Below are positions 58,867 to 64,000 of a stretch of 64,000 nucleotides of DNA, one piece after another. The notes under the pieces were generated by a model. The model was given only the letters and a program-made list of their open reading frames with translations, did not search any database and was not told the origin of the DNA. The first letter of the stretch is position 1. Each line of letters opens with the position of its first letter. The DNA is from Acestrorhynchus altus (taxonomy: Eukaryota > Chordata > Actinopteri > Characiformes > Acestrorhynchidae). The stretch lies in contig CM067508.1 of the NCBI GenBank assembly GCA_034509495.1, positions 28,758,905-28,822,904 on the forward strand, written 5' to 3'. The translations under genes and the position numbers were made by a program.

Positions 58867-59000
58867 TTCGAGCAGCAGCTCCGGACTGGTGAGACTGGTG
58901 GCGCTTGTGTTCACACTGAAGGCTACGCGCAGAGGGACAGAGGGACAGAGAGGCTGAGGTCACATGACTGAACTCAGCCTTCACCAACCCCAGCCAAGCA
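58540..59000 (-). promoter_or_regulatory. swap70: Likely swap70 promoter and 5' CpG-rich region
   Basis: The start codon at 58,866 sits in a locally GC-richer zone. Intron 1 next to exon 1 carries TTCGACCGCCGGAGCGG (58,613-58,629) and CTGCGGTCGGTCGGAATGG. Upstream, CTACGCGCAGAGGGACAGAG with GGGACAGAG repeats lies at 58,923-58,950. No TATA box is evident. The transcription start cannot be placed from sequence. Confidence 0.4.
58771..58866 (-). CDS. swap70: swap70 exon 1 (start codon)
   Basis: Encodes residues 1-32, starting MGLRDELLKSIWHAFTALD. It includes an EF-hand-like loop (DVDKSGKVSKSQ). The ATG has G at -3 and G at +4. The donor is CTGAAG|gtact, phase 0. Human SWAP70 begins in the same way, which supports this start. 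Confidence 0.93.
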
Positions 59001-59062
59001 GACTTGTGGCCATTGTGCCTAAAGGTGTGCCACTTTAAGTGCTCAAAGTCACTCCCACCCCT

Positions 59063-59096
<34 letters not shown>
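59063..59096. repeat. (CA)n microsatellite
   Basis: About 16 CA units, 200 bp upstream of the swap70 start codon. Confidence 0.95.
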
Positions 59097-59098
<2 letters not shown>

Positions 59099-59499
59099 AA
59101 CTAAATCTATACTAAATGAATGATCAGTTCAAGACAAATATGTAAAGCCTTAATTCCCTGAAGCATCATTCTGGGAAAGTAAAAGGATACCCAGCTGAAA
59201 GGTCCAGCTCAAGACCAGTTTCAGCTGTCGGTTTTAGATGGGGGGGGTTGCTCCTGGAGAACCAAAATCTAATGCACCATTCACATAATCAACATTTCCT
59301 GAAGGCAGTTCTCTAACCAGCTGTGATCTGGCAGTTAGGGAACTATCCTTGTGACTGGAAGGGTAAATGTACTCTCTGCCCCCTAGTGTGTGAATTCACT
59401 AGTGTGTTTCATTGCGGAAAAGTTACTATGTACATGCATATAAAGCCTGCAGGAAAGTGGTCCTCCAGAAGCAGGGTTGGTGACACCTGGTCTAAGCTG

Positions 59500-59760
59500 A
59501 TCTTGGATGGTCAAGGTGGTTGAAAAGCTGGTCATCCCAGCCAAAAACACTGTCACTAGCTGATTACTATATGCTGCGTTTGATTTTAGTCACACTAGAC
59601 AACGCTGGACATGGTTGTCAACAAGGCTGGTCAGACTTGGTGATCATGCTCCACAGAGCAGTTAAACCATCAACCTCAAACACAACATTCCTTATGCTGG
59701 TCAAGAGCTAAAAGTCAAGCAACTTAACTAGCTCAATCACCTTAAGCTGTTTTTTTAAGC
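59500..59760. repeat. GGTCAAG/GCTGGTC dispersed repeat
   Basis: ATGGTCAAGGTGGTTGAAAA, GCTGGTCATCCCAGCC and CAAGGCTGGTCAGACTTGG form irregular repeats related in the opposite sense to 22,015-22,215. It lies between swap70 and the wee1 3' end. Confidence 0.55.
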
Positions 59761-59900
59761 AGGGTATATTCAGTTTTGCCAGCCTTGGCCCGTCCTGCTT
59801 AACTTCAAGAAACCCTTCAGCAACATCACAGCAAAAAAAAGACCTTTATAAGGACTGAAAATCCTTCACTGAACACAATACCCACCATTATGTAAATGAC

Positions 59901-59906
59901 TTTATT
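59901..59906 (-). terminator. wee1: Candidate wee1 poly(A) signal
   Basis: AATAAA on the minus strand, 1.08 kb after the wee1 stop codon. This gives a 3' UTR of about 1.1 kb over 59,885-60,985, which contains no other gene. Confidence 0.5.
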
Positions 59907-60985
59907 AAAAGAACATATTTACAAAGGGAAAAAAACGCATGTTCTGTTTTTACAGGATCGATGAGGGAGAATAGTACCCTATGAATGTTGCTGCAATGGC
60001 AAAACAGACAAAAATATTACCTGTTAACTGAAGACAGCAATTGTTCCATTAATGCTACAAATGAGGTTGGAGAACGAAGTGGCAGATGCTAATAAGGCAT
60101 GTTTTCACTTCCAGTTAATGTAAAACATTGAAATCAATTTAGCTTAATTTGCTGAGCATTTCAAATCAAGCCCAGTCCCATATTCACATGATCAGTACTA
60201 CACCTTCGCCCGTTGTTTTCTCAGCCAAAATCCCCTGCAATTTCTGTAAAGGACACTAGATCACCTACCAAAGAATGCCTCAAAGGTGACTGATTGGATA
60301 GCAGAAACAATTTATGATTCAGATGAAAACAGACCCACGTAAGAAGCATAGGACCAAAATTTTCCAACCACAATTGGAAATAGACAAACATGAATAGCAG
60401 CAACATTTCTGGCAAGTTCCCCATTGCCTCCAAAGTGCTCAAATTAATGGCAATCTACACATAGGGTTCATGCTTTCTTTGTTCAACACCAGACATTTTT
60501 TTTTCACAGGCAGTAAGGTGCACAAGTCTTCGGTATGGAACATTCACAAATCAGGGCTTTAGAGGGGTTTACAGCTCCCCCATGTCTGAGGAAATCTGCA
60601 CACTAGAGTTAGAAGTGCAGGGTCATTTTGAAGACCCTGTGGAACGTATAGCGGAGATAAAAGAAAACATATGACCTTGTAAAGGAAGTTTCCTACCTTG
60701 AGGAATAACTACAAACAGTTGCAGAACTGAAATGGTAACTTGAGCATGCAAAAAAGTCTATGCTCAATTGAAACTGATGCAGAGATGAGTGTCTGTTTCC
60801 TCACAAGTCTCTCAGTTTTTGTGAAACAAAAAACAAACATCTCTTGTACTGAAACAGTATAAGCACTAACAGTTTTAAGACAACTGTCCGACCAGTAATG
60901 GATGATTCTGCCTCCTTGTCAAACCTGTGATACAGCACCACTGCTTCCCCCAGTGGGGAATTCCTTCTATAGGTTGAAGGTCAGT

Positions 60986-61142
60986 TCAGTAAATGGTGAG
61001 ACTGAGAGAGCGGTTCATCTTTTTCCCGATGAGCCGAGAGCTTCTGGAGCTAGACTGGACTGTAGAGCGTGTGAGAACTCGGTCTGTGGACAGAACCCTC
61101 TCCTCCGCTGCAGCTTTGGCAAGTTGAGCTTTTTTCAGCTCC
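60986..61142 (-). CDS. wee1: wee1 terminal exon
   Basis: ELKKAQLAKAAAEERVLSTD to RLIGKKMNRSLSLTIY and TGA. Acceptor tgtcag|G. Intron of 1,075 bp before it. Confidence 0.96.
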
Positions 61143-63796
61143 CTGACAAAAACAAACAAGTAGTTAGTAGACAATCCATAGACATCTGACATTCACTGTG
61201 GGATGCAATGGCTCATTTTAGAGTTAATAGTCTCAACAAACCAATTAAGGAACACACACGTCTGTCTGCCTGTCTGGTCACATCAAATGTGGCTAGTTTA
61301 AGCCTTCTCTAGTTTTTCAAACTCTTAAGAGATGCATAACAGGCACATTAGACCTTGCTGGCTGACGATACACAAACATTTCTCAAGCAAAAGGCAAGAA
61401 AACATTATATACGCTTAAAAATCCCTTGTCCATGTGTACACAGGCATTTGTGGCCTTCCAGCTACACAAAAACAGCATTTTTAGGTAACAATTTTTTTTT
61501 TGCAAAACATTCAAGTTTCAGTGTTGTGTGGCTGGGGAAACATGGGAGATCAGGAAAACGCTGTCATCATGTCATCTGCATGTTTTTTTTGCTAAATTGC
61601 AAATAGATCCTTACTATATAGTGAAGGACAGATAAAACTAATGTCTACACTAGGATTGGGCAATAAATCAATATTTATATCTATATTGGGATATGAAAAA
61701 CTCAAAATATATTGTTCAATATCGTTCATATCGAGTTTCAAAGTTTGTTTAAAAAATGTTCAATTTCAATCTTGAGGAAATCTTTTTCCTGTTCTCTCAT
61801 TCTGCTCTGCACCTCTTGCTCCCCCACTTACGTTCTCACAAGAAATGATCAAATGGTCAGTAAAAATAACGGTATTTTTCACATCATATCAGCCAAAATA
61901 TATGTCGGGATATACGTTTTTTACATATACATATTGGCCATTAACTCTATAATCTGTAATATCATAATACACTACATAGGGGACTAGGTCATGTTTTGTC
62001 CATGGTTTTTGAGGTCTCTTTAAGATGTCTCATCAAACCATACAGAGATAGAATGCTCATGAAAGCATTCGTTTCTCTCTATGGATGAAAATAGTTCCAA
62101 AGCTGTGGGATGGAAATCTCCATTGTTTAATAATACTCATGTACGTGTGGACAAGATAGCAAACTGACACTCAACTAACAAACATTCTTTTTACATTGTT
62201 TGCATAAAGCCACGTACTTTTGGAGCAGGGCATTCTTAAATCTCTCCGCATTGAGTTCCACACGCAACTGATCAGCACTCATTCTGGAAGCAGTCAGCAG
62301 AACAGGATGCCTGATTAAGTCAGAGGTCGACGGCCTCTGCGTTGGGTCAGGATGGATCATAAGCTACGACATGAAAGAAATCTTATTTAGTTGAATAAAT
62401 GGGAACCTAATCATTTTACACAAATGGTTATTATAAATCAGGTCTGCGTTTACTTTACCTTCAGCAAGCTTAAAAATTCCTGAGAGAGCACTTGAGGGAT
62501 ATGGGGCAGTATTCCCTGTCGGATTAGGTGCCACTTTTCCCCATTGCTAGGCAGAGGCTCAGCTCCAGAGGCGCCGACAATAGTCAGAGCCAGGGCAAAA
62601 ATGTCAGCCTTCGTCAGGTTACTGTAGTCCTGCAAAGAAAAACAAAGTTAATACACTGAAGAAAACTTGAGCCAATAGCATTGAATTGCCCAAATGATGC
62701 CAGTTTACCTCCTGAAGAACTTCATTAGCCAGATATCTGCTGTCCCCCTCCTCAACTTGGGGATTAGTTACTCTGGTTACATGGCCTAGGTCACCTTTGG
62801 AGCAAGAAATAATTGTTTGTAAAAGTGCTTATTGAACATAAATGCTTATTCTTTATAAAGGCTACAAGTGTTATTACCTATTTTGTAAACCACACTTGTG
62901 TTTGGCCCATCTTCCTCATCTTCAAATTCCTCAACACTGACAGCAGGTTTCCGTGAAATAAATATGTTGCCTGAAACAAATGGACAAACACTGTTAAATA
63001 CCTTCTGAATTTATGTTCAGTTTCACTTAGTCTAGAGCAGTGGTTCTCATCCCTGGTGCTGGAGGCCCCCTGACTTGCACATTTTAGTACATTTCTGCTG
63101 CAATACAGCCTCAGCAACTCTGAAAGGGTTAGTTTATGAGCAGGGAAGCACTAATATGTGCAGGGCATTGAGAAACACTGGTCTAAAGAGCCCTACAGCA
63201 CAATTCTCATTATTCTAGATAAAAGTACACCTTAAGGAAAACATACTTGGCTTAATGTCCATGTGCACAAGTGCCATGGAGTGGATGTACTTGAGACCAC
63301 GAGAGACTTGCAGCAACAGATCCTTCAGCTCCAACTCTGACAGAAAGTGCATGCGCCTGTAGTTCTCAGTGATGACATCCGAGAGGGTGCCACCATTGCA
63401 GTACTCGTTCTGGATCAGCATGTGGTCATCTTCAGCCCATGCAGAATAATACCTGACCACATGAGGGTGTTGCCCTAAAACAGCATGTGCGTAGACTTCT
63501 CGAAGTGCATTCTGCCTGTTGGAATTCACAAAGTTCAAATGTCAGAAAACGAAAAACCAACACCCTCACACACATTTTTGTAAACTGGCAGAAATTAAAT
63601 TAATACAGAAAAGTAACACTTACTCATCCACGGATCCAGCTAACGGCTTCTTGGAACGCTTGATAGCGTAGATGCAGCCATCTAATCTTTTCACACATTT
63701 GAAGACGGCGCCAAACTGTCCCGAACCAATTTTCTCAAGCTCGTGGAACTCTGACGCATACCTAGACATCATGTTACTCTCCATCATCGTAAGTCT
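60986..63796 (-). CDS. wee1: wee1: Wee1-like kinase, C-terminal seven exons (5' end outside window)
   Basis: Wee1 phosphorylates the inhibitory Tyr of CDK1 in the nucleus and holds cells in G2 until replication is complete (family knowledge). Seven exons on the minus strand encode the last 364 residues or so and all join in phase. The first visible exon has the glycine loop GSGQFGAVF and the ATP-site lysine in YAIKR. The second has the catalytic loop HMDIKPS, with HMD in place of the usual HRD, as is normal for Wee1. The fourth has DLG in place of DFG, also typical. The C-terminal RLIGKKMNRSLSLTIY identifies wee1 rather than the oocyte paralogue wee2. Human WEE1 has 646 residues, so about 280 N-terminal residues lie beyond 64,000. 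Stop TGA at 60,986-60,988. Confidence 0.96.
61143..62217. other. wee1: wee1 last intron
   Basis: No gene or clear repeat; AT-rich stretch at 61,640-61,980. Confidence 0.6.
62218..62363 (-). CDS. wee1: wee1 exon, end of kinase domain
   Basis: LMIHPDPTQRPSTSDLIRHP closes the kinase fold and RVELNAERFKNALLQ begins the C-terminal helix. Acceptor cgtag|CTT, donor CAAAA|gtacgt. Confidence 0.96.
62459..62629 (-). CDS. wee1: wee1 exon DYSNLTKADIFALAL
   Basis: Fifty-seven codons of the C-lobe, with KADIFALALTI and EKWHLIRQGILP. Acceptor ttgcag|GAC, donor AAG|gtaaag, both phase 0. Confidence 0.96.
62709..62794 (-). CDS. wee1: wee1 exon with DLG motif
   Basis: DLGHVTRVTNPQVEEGDSRY then LANEVLQE: metal-binding Asp and activation segment. 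Acceptor caaag|GT, donor GAG|gtaaac. Confidence 0.95.
62878..62970 (-). CDS. wee1: wee1 exon NIFISRK
   Basis: NIFISRKPAVSVEEFEDEED then GPNTSVVYKI: the kinase insert rich in acidic residues. Acceptor ttcag|GC, donor AATAG|gtaata. Confidence 0.94.
   Translation of the reverse strand, partial: ATYLFHGNLLSVLRNLKMRKMGQTQVWFTK
63247..63515 (-). CDS. wee1: wee1 exon with catalytic loop
   Basis: QNALREVYAHAVLGQHPHVV, then RYYSAWAEDDHMLIQNEYCN and HSMALVHMDIKPS. Acceptor aacag|G, donor CCAA|gtatgt. Confidence 0.96.
63624..63796 (-). CDS. wee1: wee1 exon with glycine loop and catalytic lysine
   Basis: Acceptor ctgcag|AGA. It starts RLTMMESNMMSRYASEFHEL, then EKIGSGQFGAVFKCVKRLDG and YAIKRSKKPLAGSVD. 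Donor GATGA|gtaagt, splitting a Glu codon. Confidence 0.95.
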
Positions 63797-64000
63797 CTGC
63801 AGAAAATGTTTTTATAACATCAGAATAAAGACTTTACTACACAGTGCTTCCATTCAGATCACTAGAATATTTTTATTTATTATTTATTGCCCAGCATTGG
63901 ACTGTATGTACATACTGCACATTTTCATACTCCAAATTGTACAATCTACTCCTTCCTTGCACTGCGCAATACATTGCACATTTTTTAATTCCCAAACTAT
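63797..64000. other. wee1: wee1 upstream intron, cut by the window
   Basis: Intronic sequence 5' of the glycine-loop exon; no coding match seen. Confidence 0.7.

Noticed and set aside
60986..63796. wee2 (oocyte paralogue) or PKMYT1
   Set aside because: The RLIGKKMNRSLSLTIY end and the swap70 neighbour fit wee1; no membrane segment as in PKMYT1 is seen in the covered part.

Overview
The window is nuclear DNA from a ray-finned fish. The evidence is intron-rich vertebrate genes, many Tc1/mariner transposons, L2-type LINE tails, tRNA-derived SINEs and dense microsatellites. The repeat types (HE1-like SINEs, the palindromic 25.3-26.0 kb element) are common in otophysan fishes such as characins, catfishes and relatives, but the species cannot be named from this sequence.

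Two genes lie on the minus strand in the right half. wee1 (60,986-63,796, 5' part outside the window) encodes the Wee1 kinase that inhibits CDK1; seven exons cover the kinase domain and C-terminus. About 2.1 kb downstream of its stop codon starts swap70 (58,866 down to 27,130), with all 12 coding exons and about 584 residues. SWAP70 is a PIP3-binding, F-actin-binding, Rac-associated protein: EF-hand-like N-terminus, PH domain, coiled coil, actin-binding tail. WEE1 followed by SWAP70 in the same orientation is also the human 11p15 order, so this is conserved synteny; the two genes have no known joint function. One exon of swap70 (exon 6, PH domain) does not join its neighbours in frame as assembled.

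Layout: 1-1.9 kb is a minisatellite of about 100 copies of a 19-bp unit, followed by a (CT)n run. 2-26.7 kb is a gene-free stretch holding relics of at least four Tc1 groups, L2 tails, SINE-like repeats, a tandem block of Tc1-derived fragments (16.9-18.05 kb), a CpG-rich block (18.4-18.6 kb) and a three-level nested insertion (22.4-24.1 kb). 26.7-58.9 kb is swap70. Its introns carry two Tc1 elements with both ends preserved (33,065-34,657 and 47,822-49,209), SINEs, MITE fragments and microsatellites, two of which touch splice sites. 58.9-59.9 kb is the intergenic interval. 59.9-64 kb is wee1.

I found no bacterial or viral gene cassette, no CRISPR array, no rRNA and no functional tRNA gene. 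The strongest leads are the swap70 exon 6 lesion, the repeats at its splice sites, the nested insertion and the nearly intact Tc1 copy.
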